The translations under genes and the position numbers were made by a program. A DNA stretch of 64,000 nucleotides from Dyella_B sp035503745 (GTDB lineage: Bacteria; Pseudomonadota; Gammaproteobacteria; Xanthomonadales; Rhodanobacteraceae). This document shows, piece after piece, positions 9,813 to 18,481 of this stretch (position 1 is the stretch's first letter; each line of letters begins with the position of its first letter). The notes beneath the pieces are model-generated. The model made no database searches, had not been told where the DNA came from, and saw only the letters and a list, made by a program, of their open reading frames with translations. Where the stretch lies: assembly GCF_035503745.1 (NCBI RefSeq), contig NZ_DATJTC010000007.1:13364-77363 (forward strand). The letters are read 5' to 3'.

Positions 9813-10391
9813 TCAGGCGGCCATGCCAGACATGGTGTCGCTGACATCCTTGTAAAGGCTGACCGGCTCCTCATGCCGCACTTCCATCGCAGCCGCAGCC
9901 GTAACCGCAGCCGCGGCTTGCAGGCGTGCGGGCAAGCGCCCGGCGCAGACGAGCTGATGCACGGACTGCTGCACTTCCCGCAGCCCGAACGGCTTCTTGA
10001 TGAAGTCGTCGGCGCCGAAGCGCTGGACGTAGAATTGTTCGGTGGCCTGTTGATTGCCGCTGATCATCACAATGGGAATATGCCGCGTCAGCGGATCGTG
10101 CCGCAGCGCGCGAAGCACCGCGAAACCATTGATGCCCGGCAGCACGATGTCGAGAAAGATCAGCTCGGGCTGCTCGTTGTGCGCCGCCTCGATCGCGCTT
10201 TCGCCATCCACCGCCTTCTGCACCGCGTAGCCTTCCTGACCGAGCATTTTGCCCAGCACCGCACGAATGGTCGGCGAGTCGTCCACCACCAGCACCCGCG
10301 TGCCGGCCGCGGCCTGCAGAATCCGCTCCGGCCGGGTGGCCTGCGGTGCGGGATTGCCTAGCAAGCGCTTGAAGAATTCGATCCCGTTCAT
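9813..10391 (-). CDS. Single-domain response regulator (CheY/PilH-like)
   Basis: A 192-residue protein with one receiver domain and no output domain. The receiver spans about residues 31-150: LVVDDSPTIRAVLGKML supplies the acidic pair, FLDIVLPGINGF the phospho-accepting aspartate, VMISG the conserved Ser/Thr region and FIKKPF the conserved lysine. The last 40 residues are alanine-rich and low in complexity. The 30-residue head (NGIEFFKRLLG) precedes the domain. The start has GGGGACAGG upstream. It resembles twitching-motility regulators such as PilG/PilH in sequence style, but no pil or che genes flank it, so no pathway is assigned. Convergent with katG. Confidence 0.88.
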   Translation of the reverse strand: MNGIEFFKRLLGNPAPQATRPERILQAAAGTRVLVVDDSPTIRAVLGKMLGQEGYAVQKAVDGESAIEAAHNEQPELIFLDIVLPGINGFAVLRALRHDPLTRHIPIVMISGNQQATEQFYVQRFGADDFIKKPFGLREVQQSVHQLVCAGRLPARLQAAAAVTAAAAMEVRHEEPVSLYKDVSDTMSGMAA

Positions 10392-10508
10392 AGCCTGTCC
10401 CCTAACTTACAAAACGGTACTTTCCGCGGCGACGCCCGTTCGATGCGGGAGCGCTCGTGTGTGGAAGGATATTCAGGCAGATTCAGCGGGATTTCTGAGA
10501 TGTGCTGC

Positions 10509-10922
10509 TCACGAGGAATCCTTAAGCCGTCGCAATTCTCGACGTTCCTGCTTGTTTGGACGCGTGGGCGGACGATTCAATCCGGCGCCGGACAGCCTTC
10601 GCTGCTCGCGCGCCTGCTCCCTGGCCGCGCGGCTCGCGTCGGTTTCGCGATAGAGCAGCTGTGCCGCGCTGGCCGGCCCGCGCCGTTCGCAAAGCGCCAG
10701 GACTTGCAGCTCCAAGCGCTCTTCGCCACGGGTGAGGCGGATGCTATCGCCTACGTGCAAGACCTTGGCCGGTTTGCAGCCGGCGCCGTTGACCTCGACC
10801 TTGCCGCCGTCGATCGCCTGCTTGGCCAGGCTGCGCGTCTTGTACATGCGGGCCGCCCATAGCCAGACGTCGGCCCTTGCCTGGTTGAGTGCTTCGGTCG
10901 TTGCATGTGTCATTGGTGGCAT
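10509..10922 (-). CDS. hslR: S4-domain RNA-binding protein, heat shock protein 15 family
   Basis: HslR (Hsp15) binds stalled 50S subunits carrying peptidyl-tRNA after heat shock. The 137-residue product has an N-terminal S4 domain (DVWLWAARMYKTRSLAKQAI, GKVEVNG, KVLHVGDSIRL) and a highly basic C-terminal tail rich in Arg and Lys (NKQERRELRRLK). That is the normal Hsp15 layout. Start choice is uncertain between ATG at 10922 and ATG at 10913; neither has a good ribosome-binding site. It is divergent from the TRIC-type channel gene with 83 bp between them, and about 120 bp downstream lies the response-regulator gene on the same strand. Confidence 0.9.
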   Translation of the reverse strand: MPPMTHATTEALNQARADVWLWAARMYKTRSLAKQAIDGGKVEVNGAGCKPAKVLHVGDSIRLTRGEERLELQVLALCERRGPASAAQLLYRETDASRAAREQAREQRRLSGAGLNRPPTRPNKQERRELRRLKDSS

Positions 10923-11005
10923 TATCGATTCAAAACCCGCTCAATGAGATGGGTCGTCCGTTAAGCTTGCACAAGCCTGGCAACGCGGATGCACAGGGGC
11001 CCTGA

Positions 11006-11617
11006 ATGCTCTTCTATCTGCTCGACCTGATCGGGGTGGCCGTATTTGCGGCCAGCGGCGTATTGGCGGCCTCGCGATCGGGAATGGACCTGCTCGGCGG
11101 CTTCGCACTCGCAGCGCTCACCGCCATCGGCGGCGGCACCCTGCGCGACGTGCTGCTCAACCGCCATCCTATCTTCTGGATACGCGATGCACGCTACCTG
11201 CTGGTCATTTTCGCCGCCGCGGCGCTGACGATGATCTATATCGTCTTTCTTCCGCCACCAGGAAACAGCCTGCTGGTGGCCGATGCGCTGGGACTGGCGC
11301 TGTTTGCCATCAGCGGCGCGCAGATCGCGGAAAACGCGGGCCTCTCGCCCTTGATCGTGGTGCTGATGGGCACGATGACCGGCACGGCCGGCGGCATGCT
11401 GCGCGACGTAATGAGCGCGCGCGTCCCGCTTATCTTCACCCAGGATCTCTACGCCACCGCGGCGATCACGGGCATCGTCGTGTATCTGTTGCTGCAGAAG
11501 TTGAAGACGCCGCGCGCCCTGGCAGTGGGCCTGGGCGTCGCGGCTATTCTTGGCGTGCGGATGATGGCGGTGGTGTTGGGCATGCATCTGCCGCGCCTGC
11601 ATGCGCTGCATCCCTAG
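11006..11617 (+). CDS. TRIC/UPF0126 family membrane channel protein
   Basis: A 203-residue inner-membrane protein with about seven hydrophobic segments in two tandem repeats. Each repeat carries the family's glycine-rich signature: AIGGGTLRDVLLNRHPIFW in the first and MTGTAGGMLRDVMSARVPL in the second. Homologues of this family form trimeric cation channels; in bacteria they are often annotated YicG or YadS. The gene starts just after a GGGGCCC stretch at 11006. The transported ion cannot be read from sequence. Its stop codon overlaps the stop of the convergent AEC transporter gene by four bases. Confidence 0.9.
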   Translation: MLFYLLDLIGVAVFAASGVLAASRSGMDLLGGFALAALTAIGGGTLRDVLLNRHPIFWIRDARYLLVIFAAAALTMIYIVFLPPPGNSLLVADALGLALFAISGAQIAENAGLSPLIVVLMGTMTGTAGGMLRDVMSARVPLIFTQDLYATAAITGIVVYLLLQKLKTPRALAVGLGVAAILGVRMMAVVLGMHLPRLHALHP

Positions 11618-12519
11618 CCAGCAGGCAAAAACACGTTTGCCAGCGGCACCGTCAACAACGAAAGCACGATGCCGGCGCCGAGCACCGCGTTGGCCAATGG
11701 CGGATCGAGTTCGTATTCGTCGGCAAGGATCGCCGCCGAGATCATCGGCGCCATCGCGGCCTGCAGCACGCTGACGGTCAACACCAGGCCACCCACGCCA
11801 GCCATGCGCGCAAGCAGCCAGCACAGCAGCGGTGCCAGGAGCAGCTTCCATCCAAGCCCCCACGCAAGAGCGCCGCCCTGCCCGCCTTCCAGCCGGAAGC
11901 GGAACTGCATGCCGACAGAGAACAGGGCCAGCGGCGTCAGCGTGGCTCCTATCGGTGCGAGCACCTCATGCAAGGGTGTGGGCCACCCGCCGAAAGCACC
12001 GGCGATAATGCCCGCCATCAGCGCCAGGAAAGCCGGAAACGTGAAGATGCGGCGTGCGATGACACCGGCACTCGCACTGCGCCCGGCATAGATGGAGGCC
12101 ACCATGACGCCGGCCGATGCGAGCAACGGAAACGTGCCCAGCTGATCGGCCACCACGGCGAGCGACAAGCCGGCCTGCCCGCGCAGGGCCTGCAGCATCG
12201 GGTAACCCATGAACGAGGTGTTGCCCAACCCGCAGACCAGGATCAGCGCGCCGATGCGTCCGCGCGACCAACCCAGTCGCAAACCCACCAGGCCGAACAG
12301 CAGCCATGCGCCGCCGAAGACGATGAACATCGACACCACCGGCAGCCACAGGTGCGTATCCAACGTCACGCGCGGGATCAGGTCGAGCACCAGCGCAGGC
12401 AATGCCACATTGATCACCCACCAGTTGATACCGGGCACCGTGCCAGCCGGCGGCGCTGCCCAGCGGCCGACCACCATGCCCAGCACGAGACAGGCAAACA
12501 ACAGGAGCAGCGCGCTCAT
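11614..12519 (-). CDS. AEC family transporter (auxin efflux carrier type permease)
   Basis: A 301-residue membrane protein with about ten hydrophobic segments, arranged as two halves of five, as in the AEC family. Recognisable positions are GINWWVINVALPALVLDLI near the N-terminus, GLGNTSFMGYPMLQAL in the middle (the NTxFxGxP motif of the family) and SVLQAAMAPMISAAILADEYELDP near the end. Bacterial members export or import small organic anions such as malate; the substrate here is unknown. The ATG at 12519 has AGGA upstream. Downstream it overlaps the convergent channel gene at the stop codons. Confidence 0.88.
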   Translation of the reverse strand: MSALLLLFACLVLGMVVGRWAAPPAGTVPGINWWVINVALPALVLDLIPRVTLDTHLWLPVVSMFIVFGGAWLLFGLVGLRLGWSRGRIGALILVCGLGNTSFMGYPMLQALRGQAGLSLAVVADQLGTFPLLASAGVMVASIYAGRSASAGVIARRIFTFPAFLALMAGIIAGAFGGWPTPLHEVLAPIGATLTPLALFSVGMQFRFRLEGGQGGALAWGLGWKLLLAPLLCWLLARMAGVGGLVLTVSVLQAAMAPMISAAILADEYELDPPLANAVLGAGIVLSLLTVPLANVFLPAG

Positions 12520-12608
12520 GGATATCCTGAAAAAGGAAGGCGCCGTGAGTATAGCGATGGCGTTGCGCCGCCCGTTTCGTTTCGCGCGGGCGACTCAACG
12601 CAGAGGTG

Positions 12609-12631
12609 CCCTCTCCCCGAAAGGGAGAGGG
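12609..12631. repeat. GC-rich palindrome between the AEC gene and htpG
   Basis: A perfect 9-bp inverted repeat (ccctctccc with gggagaggg) around a 5-nt cgaaa loop lies 16 bp after the htpG stop. This palindrome type is common between genes in proteobacteria and probably works as a terminator or a dispersed repeat unit. Only one copy was noticed in the window. Confidence 0.6.
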
Positions 12632-12646
12632 TAAAGCCTGCAGCAC

Positions 12647-14512
12647 TCAGCCGAGCAATACGCGATTCATGCGCTGCACGAACGCGGCGGGATCGGGCAA
12701 CTGCGCACCCGCTGCGATTTCCGCCTGTTCCAGCAGCAGATTGGCCAGATCCCCGGCCTTGCCCTCGTCGCTTTCCGCTTCCACGCGCTTGAGCAGCGCG
12801 TGGTTCGGATTGATCTCCAGCGTCGGCCGGTTCGACGGCATCTCGTGTCCGGCTTCGCGCAGAAGACGCGCAAGATGGGGCGCCATCTCGTAATCGGACA
12901 AGGCCAGGCAGGACGGCGAATCGGTAAGGCGCGCGGATACCTTTACGTCCGCCACGCGATCGCCCAGCAGTTGCTTGAGCTTGTTGAGCAAGGGCTCGGC
13001 CAGCTTGCTGGCTTCTTCTTGCTGTTTCTTGCCCTCCTCGTCCAGCGGCAGGTCGCCCTTGGCGACGTTGCGCAGCTTCTTGCCCGCGTATTCGTTGAGA
13101 TTGCCGAGCATCCATTCGTCGATGCGGTCGGACATCAGCAGCACTTCGATGCCCTTGGCCTTGAAGGCTTCGAGCTGCGGACTGCCCGCGGCCGCGGCGT
13201 GGCTATCGGCGGTGATGTACCAGATAGTGTCCTGCCCCACCGTCATGCGGCCGATGTAATCGTCCAGCGATACGCTCTGTGCGCCACCCTCGCCCTTGGT
13301 CGAGGCGAAGCGAAGCAGCTTGGCGATGCGCTCGCGGTTGGCGTGATCCTCGACGATACCTTCCTTGAGCGTGTTGCCGAAAGCCTTGTAGAAAGTGTCG
13401 AACTTGGCGGGTTCGTCCTTGGCCAGCTTTTCGATCAGGTCCAGCACGCGCTTCACGCAGGCCGCCTTGATGCGCTCAAGCTGGCGGTTGTGTTGCAGGA
13501 TCTCGCGGCTGACGTTCAACGGCAGATCGTCGGCGTCGACCACGCCGCGCACGAAACGCAAGTAGTTGGGTAGCAGCTCTTCCGCCGCATCCATGATGAA
13601 GACGCGCTTGATGTAAAGCTTCAACCCCTTGCGCTCGTCACGGCCACCCATCATCAGCTCGAACGGCGGCTGCGAGGGGATGTAGAGCAAGGTGGTGAAA
13701 CTCTGGCTGCCTTCGACGCGGTTGTGCGTCCATGCAAGTGCGTCGTTGAAATCGTGCCCAAGCGACTTGTAAAAGCTCTGGTAGTCCTCGTCGCTGATCT
13801 CGCTTTTGGGCTTGGTCCACAAGGCCGAGGCCGCATTGACGGTTTCCCATTCGTCGCCCGGCTTGCCGTCCTTTTCGACCGGCATGCGAATGGGAAAAGC
13901 AACGTGGTCGGAATAGCGGGTGATCAGCGAGCGCAACTCCCAACGCTTGAGGAACTCGTCTTCATCGGCCTTGAGGTGCAGCACCACTGCCGTACCACGC
14001 TCAGGCAGCTGGACCTGTTCCAGCGAGTATTCGCCCTTGCCATCGCTTTCCCACTTCGTACCTTCGCCGGCGGCAGCGCCCGCGCGACGGCTGAGCACCG
14101 TCACCTTGTCGGCCACCACGAACGCCGAATAGAAACCGACGCCGAACTGGCCGATAAGACGCGCATCGCTTTTGTGCTCGGCACTCATCGCCTCCAGGAA
14201 ACGGCGCGTGCCGGAACTGGCAATGGTACCGATGTTGGCGACGATCTCATCGCGGCTCATGCCCACCCCGTTGTCGCGCACGGTGATGGTGCGGGCGTCC
14301 GGATCCCAGCTGACGTCGATGTGCAGCTCGGCATCGCCGGCGAGCAGATCGGGCTGGGCGATCGATTCGAAGCGAAGCTTGTCGCAGGCGTCGGAGGCGT
14401 TGGAAATGAGTTCGCGCAGGAAAATTTCCTTGTGCGAATAAAGCGAGTGCGTAACCAGGTGCAGCACCTGGGCGACTTCGGCTTCGAATTTGCGGGTTTC
14501 GGTGGTGGTCAT
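12647..14512 (-). CDS. htpG: Chaperone protein HtpG (bacterial Hsp90)
   Basis: ATP-dependent cytosolic chaperone. The 621-residue protein has the GHKL ATPase signatures: ELISNASDACDKLRFE (about residues 34-49), DNGVGMSRDEI, GTIASSGT and GQFGVGFYSAFVVADKV. The middle domain holds the LYIKRVFIMD and PLNVSREILQ motifs, and the C-terminal dimerisation domain ends in MNRVLLG. Length matches E. coli HtpG (624). No ribosome-binding site is obvious before the ATG at 14512. It lies downstream of htpX on the same strand, separated by 105 bp with a hairpin, so both are probably heat-inducible but possibly separate transcripts. Confidence 0.98.
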   Translation of the reverse strand: MTTTETRKFEAEVAQVLHLVTHSLYSHKEIFLRELISNASDACDKLRFESIAQPDLLAGDAELHIDVSWDPDARTITVRDNGVGMSRDEIVANIGTIASSGTRRFLEAMSAEHKSDARLIGQFGVGFYSAFVVADKVTVLSRRAGAAAGEGTKWESDGKGEYSLEQVQLPERGTAVVLHLKADEDEFLKRWELRSLITRYSDHVAFPIRMPVEKDGKPGDEWETVNAASALWTKPKSEISDEDYQSFYKSLGHDFNDALAWTHNRVEGSQSFTTLLYIPSQPPFELMMGGRDERKGLKLYIKRVFIMDAAEELLPNYLRFVRGVVDADDLPLNVSREILQHNRQLERIKAACVKRVLDLIEKLAKDEPAKFDTFYKAFGNTLKEGIVEDHANRERIAKLLRFASTKGEGGAQSVSLDDYIGRMTVGQDTIWYITADSHAAAAGSPQLEAFKAKGIEVLLMSDRIDEWMLGNLNEYAGKKLRNVAKGDLPLDEEGKKQQEEASKLAEPLLNKLKQLLGDRVADVKVSARLTDSPSCLALSDYEMAPHLARLLREAGHEMPSNRPTLEINPNHALLKRVEAESDEGKAGDLANLLLEQAEIAAGAQLPDPAAFVQRMNRVLLG

Positions 14513-14556
14513 GCGAAGGTTTCCAAAGCTTGGCTAGGTTCAAGAGAGGTTCCGCA

Positions 14557-14594
14557 CCAACGCTTCGACGCCGGTCAAAGCGCCGAAGCGTTGG
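14557..14594. repeat. Inverted repeat between htpX and htpG
   Basis: An 11-bp perfect stem (14557-14567 with 14584-14594) encloses a 16-nt loop. It lies just after the htpX stop but lacks a T run on the minus strand, so it is a weak terminator candidate at best. Confidence 0.45.
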
Positions 14595-14617
14595 CGATTT
14601 ACTGCCGATTGACGGGC

Positions 14618-15508
14618 TTACTGCGCTTTCTGCAGCGCGGCGATGCGCTCGTCCAGCGGCGGATGGCTCATAAACAAGCGCTGCAGCCCCTGCGCCAGCG
14701 GGCCGGCGATACCGAACGCGGCCATCGTCTTGGGCAAGGTACTTTCACCGTGGTTGAGCTGCAGCCGCTGCAGCGCGGACACCATGGCGCCGCGCCCGGC
14801 CAGCTTGGCCCCCGCCGCGTCGGCGCGAAATTCACGCCAGCGCGAGAACGCCATCACGATCATCGAGGCGAACAGCCCGAACACCAGCTGCAGCACCATC
14901 ACCGAAACGAAATAACCGATGCCCGTACCCTCGCGGCTGTCGCGTCCGCCGGACAACCAGCTGTCGACCAGGCGGCCGACGATGCGCGCGGCCACGATCA
15001 CCAGCGTGTTCAGCACGCCCTGGATCAAAGTAAGCGTCACCATGTCGCCGTTGGCGACGTGGCCGATCTCGTGGCCGAGCACGGCCGCGACCTGCTCGCG
15101 GTCCATCTGCTGCAACAGGCCGGTGCTGACGGCCACCAGTGAGCTGTTGCGGGTCATGCCGGTGGCGAAGGCATTCATTTCCGGCGCGTCGTAAATGGCC
15201 ACTTCGGGCATGCCGATACCGGCATTCTGCGCATGGCGGCGCACCGTCTCGACCAGCCAGCGCTCGGTCTCGTTCTGCGGTTGCTCGATGACCCGGGCGC
15301 CGGTGGACATCTTGGCCATCCATTTGGACATGGCCAGTGAAATGAACGCACCGCCCATGCCGAACACGGCGGCGAAGATCAACAACCCCGTCATGCCGCC
15401 ATAGCCACGCGCGGCCGCCCACTGGTCGACACCGAACAGGTGGCAGACGATGCTCAGCAAGAACAGGACGGCGATATTGGTTAGTAGAAAGAGTGCGATA
15501 CGGCGCAT
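14618..15508 (-). CDS. htpX: Membrane zinc metalloprotease HtpX
   Basis: Inner-membrane M48 protease that degrades damaged membrane proteins. The 296-residue protein has two N-terminal membrane helices (residues 5-25 and 38-58), the zinc site HEIGH near residue 147 followed by the glutamate in SRWREFRADAAGA, two further hydrophobic segments, and the C-terminal family motif LFMSHPPLDERIAAL. Length and layout match E. coli HtpX. The ATG at 15508 has GAGGAAA upstream. In relatives, htpX is controlled by heat shock or envelope stress systems; no operator was identified here. Divergent from gluQ. Confidence 0.97.
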   Translation of the reverse strand: MRRIALFLLTNIAVLFLLSIVCHLFGVDQWAAARGYGGMTGLLIFAAVFGMGGAFISLAMSKWMAKMSTGARVIEQPQNETERWLVETVRRHAQNAGIGMPEVAIYDAPEMNAFATGMTRNSSLVAVSTGLLQQMDREQVAAVLGHEIGHVANGDMVTLTLIQGVLNTLVIVAARIVGRLVDSWLSGGRDSREGTGIGYFVSVMVLQLVFGLFASMIVMAFSRWREFRADAAGAKLAGRGAMVSALQRLQLNHGESTLPKTMAAFGIAGPLAQGLQRLFMSHPPLDERIAALQKAQ

Positions 15509-15702
15509 GGTTTCCTCAGGTCGTCACGCAGATGGACAATGGTAATCCGTTACGGGGATGCCCTGGTTCAATTCGCTGGAACGCGGGTAAGGAACGCATC
15601 GGGCTTACCCGAAGATTCGGTCAAAATCACGTGTTTTCAAGAGCTAAGCAAATGAACGTGCGTTCATCTCGATGCGCGGCCCGGCGCACGTAGAATGGCC
15701 GG

Positions 15703-16566
15703 ATGAACTATCGCGGACGCTTCGCTCCCTCACCGACCGGATTGCTGCATTTGGGCTCGCTGGCCGCCGCCGTGGGCAGCTGGCTGTGTGCCCGCCATGC
15801 CGGCGGGCGCTGGCTGGTGCGCATGGAAGATATCGATCCGCCCCGCGAAGTTCCCGGCTCGGCGGCCGCGATACTCGCCGCGTTGCCGAAGTTCGGGCTG
15901 ATCCCCGATGAGGCGGTGCCGTATCAGTCCTCGCGCGTGGCCGCCTATGAGGCCGCCTTCGAGCAATTGCGCCGCGCCGACCTGGTCTTTCCGTGCTGGT
16001 GCAGCCGCAGCGACCTGGCCGCCGCCGGCCTGCATCGCGGCGGCCACTGCATCGCACCGGCCGACACCCACCGCGCACCGGCCTGGCGCCTGCGCGTGCC
16101 GGACGAGGAAATCGCCTTCGTGGACGCCTTGCAGGGCCCCCAGCGGCAGCGGCTGCGCGAGGCGGCCGGCGATTTCGTTATCCGCCGTGTGGAGGGGTTT
16201 TATTCTTATCAGCTGGCCTGCGTGGTGGACGATGCCTGGCAGGGCATTACCGAAGTGGTCCGCGGCAGCGACCTGCTCGACTCCACGCCCCGGCAGATCT
16301 GGCTGCAACGGTGCCTGGGCCTGTCCACGCCGCGCTACCTGCACCTGCCCCTGGTGCTGGACAGCCACGGCCGCAAATTATCCAAGTCCGAGCGTGCGCT
16401 CGAAGTCGATCCTTCGCACCCCTTGCCGAGCCTGCGCCGCGCGCTTGCGTTCCTGGGGCTGCAGCCCGATGAAGCGGCCGCCGACGCCGCCGGAGTGCTC
16501 CATACCGCCCTCAGGCATTTCGATCCGCGCAAATTGACGCGATGCAGCGGTCATCACGTCGCTTAA
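15703..16566 (+). CDS. gluQ: Glutamyl-Q tRNA(Asp) synthetase
   Basis: Attaches glutamate to the queuosine base at the wobble position of tRNA-Asp. The 287-residue product is a shortened glutamyl-tRNA synthetase catalytic domain without the anticodon-binding domain. It has the HIGH-equivalent FAPSPTGLLHLGSLAAAVGS (residues 7-26), the cysteine motif PCWCSRSDLAAAGLHRGGHC near residues 98-117, which binds zinc in GluQ, and the KMSKS-equivalent GRKLSKSERA. Length is normal for the family. In many gammaproteobacteria gluQ follows dksA; here it stands divergent from htpX with no dksA in view. Confidence 0.94.
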   Translation: MNYRGRFAPSPTGLLHLGSLAAAVGSWLCARHAGGRWLVRMEDIDPPREVPGSAAAILAALPKFGLIPDEAVPYQSSRVAAYEAAFEQLRRADLVFPCWCSRSDLAAAGLHRGGHCIAPADTHRAPAWRLRVPDEEIAFVDALQGPQRQRLREAAGDFVIRRVEGFYSYQLACVVDDAWQGITEVVRGSDLLDSTPRQIWLQRCLGLSTPRYLHLPLVLDSHGRKLSKSERALEVDPSHPLPSLRRALAFLGLQPDEAAADAAGVLHTALRHFDPRKLTRCSGHHVA

Positions 16567-16712
16567 CCCGGTATAACAGACGACGTATCGCTGCAACATG
16601 CCGGTGACATCAAGAACCGATAGTGCTTCGCGCGGTCAACGTATAGCCCCAGGCGGCGCCTTTGACACGGTACCGTTTTCTTTTCCCCAAGCAGACATCA
16701 AGGAGATAGGCC

Positions 16713-17453
16713 ATGACACAGCGTACGGCATTGGTAACAGGCGGCACTGGCGGCATCGGTACCGCGATCGTGCGCAACCTGGCCAAGCAGGGACATCGCG
16801 TCGCCACCAACTTCCGCGATGAGGCGAAAGCCCAGGCCTGGCAGAAGGCGCTGGCCGACGATGGCATCAACGTCTGCATGGTCCACGGCGACGTCGCCGA
16901 TCCCAAGTCGTGCGAGGCGCTGATCGAAGGCATCCACCACAAGTGCGGGCAGATCGACATCCTGGTCAACAACGCCGGCATCACGCGCGACACCACCTTC
17001 CATAAGATGACCTACCAGCAGTGGATGGATGTGGTGAACACCAACCTCAACGCCTGCTTCAACGTCACCCGTCCGGTGATCGAGGACATGCGCACGCGCA
17101 AGTGGGGCCGCATCGTGCAGATCAGCTCGATCAACGGCCAGAAGGGCCAGTATGGCCAGGCCAACTATGCGGCGGCCAAGGCCGGCATGCATGGCTTCAC
17201 CATTTCGCTGGCGCAGGAAAACGCGCGCTTTGGCATCACCGTCAACACCGTATCCCCTGGCTACGTGGCCACCGACATGGTGATGGCGGTGCCTGAGGAA
17301 GTACGCGAGAAGATCGTGGCGCAGATCCCGGTCGGTCGCCTGGGCAAGCCGGAAGAAATCGCCCATGCGGTGGCTTTCTTTACCGGCGACGACGCGAGCT
17401 GGATCACCGGCGCCAACCTGGCGATCAACGGCGGCCACTACATGGGATGGTAA
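16713..17453 (+). CDS. phaB: Acetoacetyl-CoA reductase (PhaB-type SDR)
   Basis: Reduces acetoacetyl-CoA to (R)-3-hydroxybutyryl-CoA with NADPH, the second step of polyhydroxybutyrate synthesis. The 246-residue SDR has the cofactor motif TGGTGGIG, the NNAGITRD motif, and the active site Ser in VQISSINGQKGQ with YAAAKAG. The GQKGQYGQ segment and the C-terminal GGHYMGW (here NGGHYMGW) are characteristic of PhaB rather than FabG. AAGGAGATA precedes the ATG. No other pha genes are in the window, so the pathway assignment rests on sequence. A 16-bp tandem repeat starts within its last codons and includes the stop. Confidence 0.88.
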   Translation: MTQRTALVTGGTGGIGTAIVRNLAKQGHRVATNFRDEAKAQAWQKALADDGINVCMVHGDVADPKSCEALIEGIHHKCGQIDILVNNAGITRDTTFHKMTYQQWMDVVNTNLNACFNVTRPVIEDMRTRKWGRIVQISSINGQKGQYGQANYAAAKAGMHGFTISLAQENARFGITVNTVSPGYVATDMVMAVPEEVREKIVAQIPVGRLGKPEEIAHAVAFFTGDDASWITGANLAINGGHYMGW

Positions 17454-17524
17454 ATTCAGGGGATGGTAAAGTCAGGGGATGGTAAAGTCAGGGGCTGGTG
17501 ACGTCAGGAGCTGACAAGTTCAGC
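17445..17524. repeat. Five 16-bp tandem repeats starting at the phaB stop codon
   Basis: Units of 16 bp lie head to tail: 17445-17460, 17461-17476, 17477-17492, 17493-17508 and a degenerate 17509-17524. Units two and three are identical (ggatggtaaagtcagg). The first unit contains the last codons Gly-Trp and the TAA stop of the reductase gene, so the array looks like repeated duplication of the gene's 3' end. Confidence 0.92.
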
Positions 17525-17554
17525 GGCGTATACGTGCGATAGATCACAGCACCC

Positions 17555-18340
17555 CTAGCGCTCCAGCACTTTTTCCAACACCTTGCCGACCGCGGCGAAT
17601 GCGAACGCGCCGGTCACGTGCGTGGCGGCCCCCAGGCCGCCACCGCAGGCCAGGTTCAAGGGATCGCCGCCCGGCGGGCGCGTGCCGCACACGGTTCCAT
17701 CCGGCTGCGGGTATTGCACGTTCTGCAGCGAATACACCGCCGACACACCGAAGTAGCGATCCGGGTTGCGCGGAAAACCGAAGTCCTGGCGAAGCTTCTT
17801 GCGGATCAGGCTGAACATCGCATCATGCTCGGTGCGCGAAAGGTCGCGTACGCGAATCTGCGTCGGATCGGTTCTGCCACCCGCCGATCCGACCGTCACC
17901 ATCGGCAGCTTGCGCCGCCGGCACCAGGCGATTGCCTCCAGCTTCACGCGAAAGGCATCGCAGGCGTCCAGCACCACGTCGTAGCCGCGATCGAGCAATT
18001 CGTCCAGCGAGGCGGGGGTAAGAAAGCGCTCGATCGCCTCCAGCCGGATCGCCGGATTGATCGCATGCGCGCGTTCGGCGATCACGCCCACCTTGGGCTT
18101 GCCGTATTCGCCGTCCAGCGCATGCAACTGGCGATTGGTGTTGGACAGGCATACCTCGTCCGCATCGATCAGGGTCAGGCGCCCCACGCCCGTACGCGCC
18201 AGCGCCTCGGCGGCCCAGGAACCAACGCCGCCGATGCCGATCACGCACACATGCGCCTGGGTAAGGCGCGCCAGCGTACCCGCGCCGTAAAGCCGCTCGA
18301 CACCGTCGAAACGCTCGGCCTGCAAGGCTGCGCCGCTCAT
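17555..18340 (-). CDS. tcdA: tRNA threonylcarbamoyladenosine dehydratase TcdA (CsdL)
   Basis: ATP-dependent enzyme that cyclises threonylcarbamoyladenosine (t6A) at position 37 of tRNAs. The 261-residue product is an E1-like ThiF/MoeB fold protein: nucleotide-binding GIGGVGSWAAEALARTGVG, the LIDADEVCLSNTNRQLHAL segment, and the YSLQNVQYPQ region typical of TcdA. Length matches E. coli TcdA (268). The start was set at the ATG at 18340 (MSGAALQAERF) from family length; an in-frame start at 18397 would add 19 residues. It is convergent with phaB and lies just beyond the tandem repeat array. Confidence 0.92.
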   Translation of the reverse strand: MSGAALQAERFDGVERLYGAGTLARLTQAHVCVIGIGGVGSWAAEALARTGVGRLTLIDADEVCLSNTNRQLHALDGEYGKPKVGVIAERAHAINPAIRLEAIERFLTPASLDELLDRGYDVVLDACDAFRVKLEAIAWCRRRKLPMVTVGSAGGRTDPTQIRVRDLSRTEHDAMFSLIRKKLRQDFGFPRNPDRYFGVSAVYSLQNVQYPQPDGTVCGTRPPGGDPLNLACGGGLGAATHVTGAFAFAAVGKVLEKVLER

Positions 18341-18481
18341 CGCAGGGTACCCCGCGCGGCTTGAAAGACATACGGATTCACAGCTCTGTCCCGTCACAAA
18401 ATCCTGCGCATTTTACCCGCGATCCGGAGCTTGTCAGGCGGACATGTCGCTGCGCTATGCTCCCGCCCCATTGACCCGGAT

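Noticed and set aside
16661..16666. TTGACA upstream of phaB
   Set aside because: No -10 box lies at a suitable distance.
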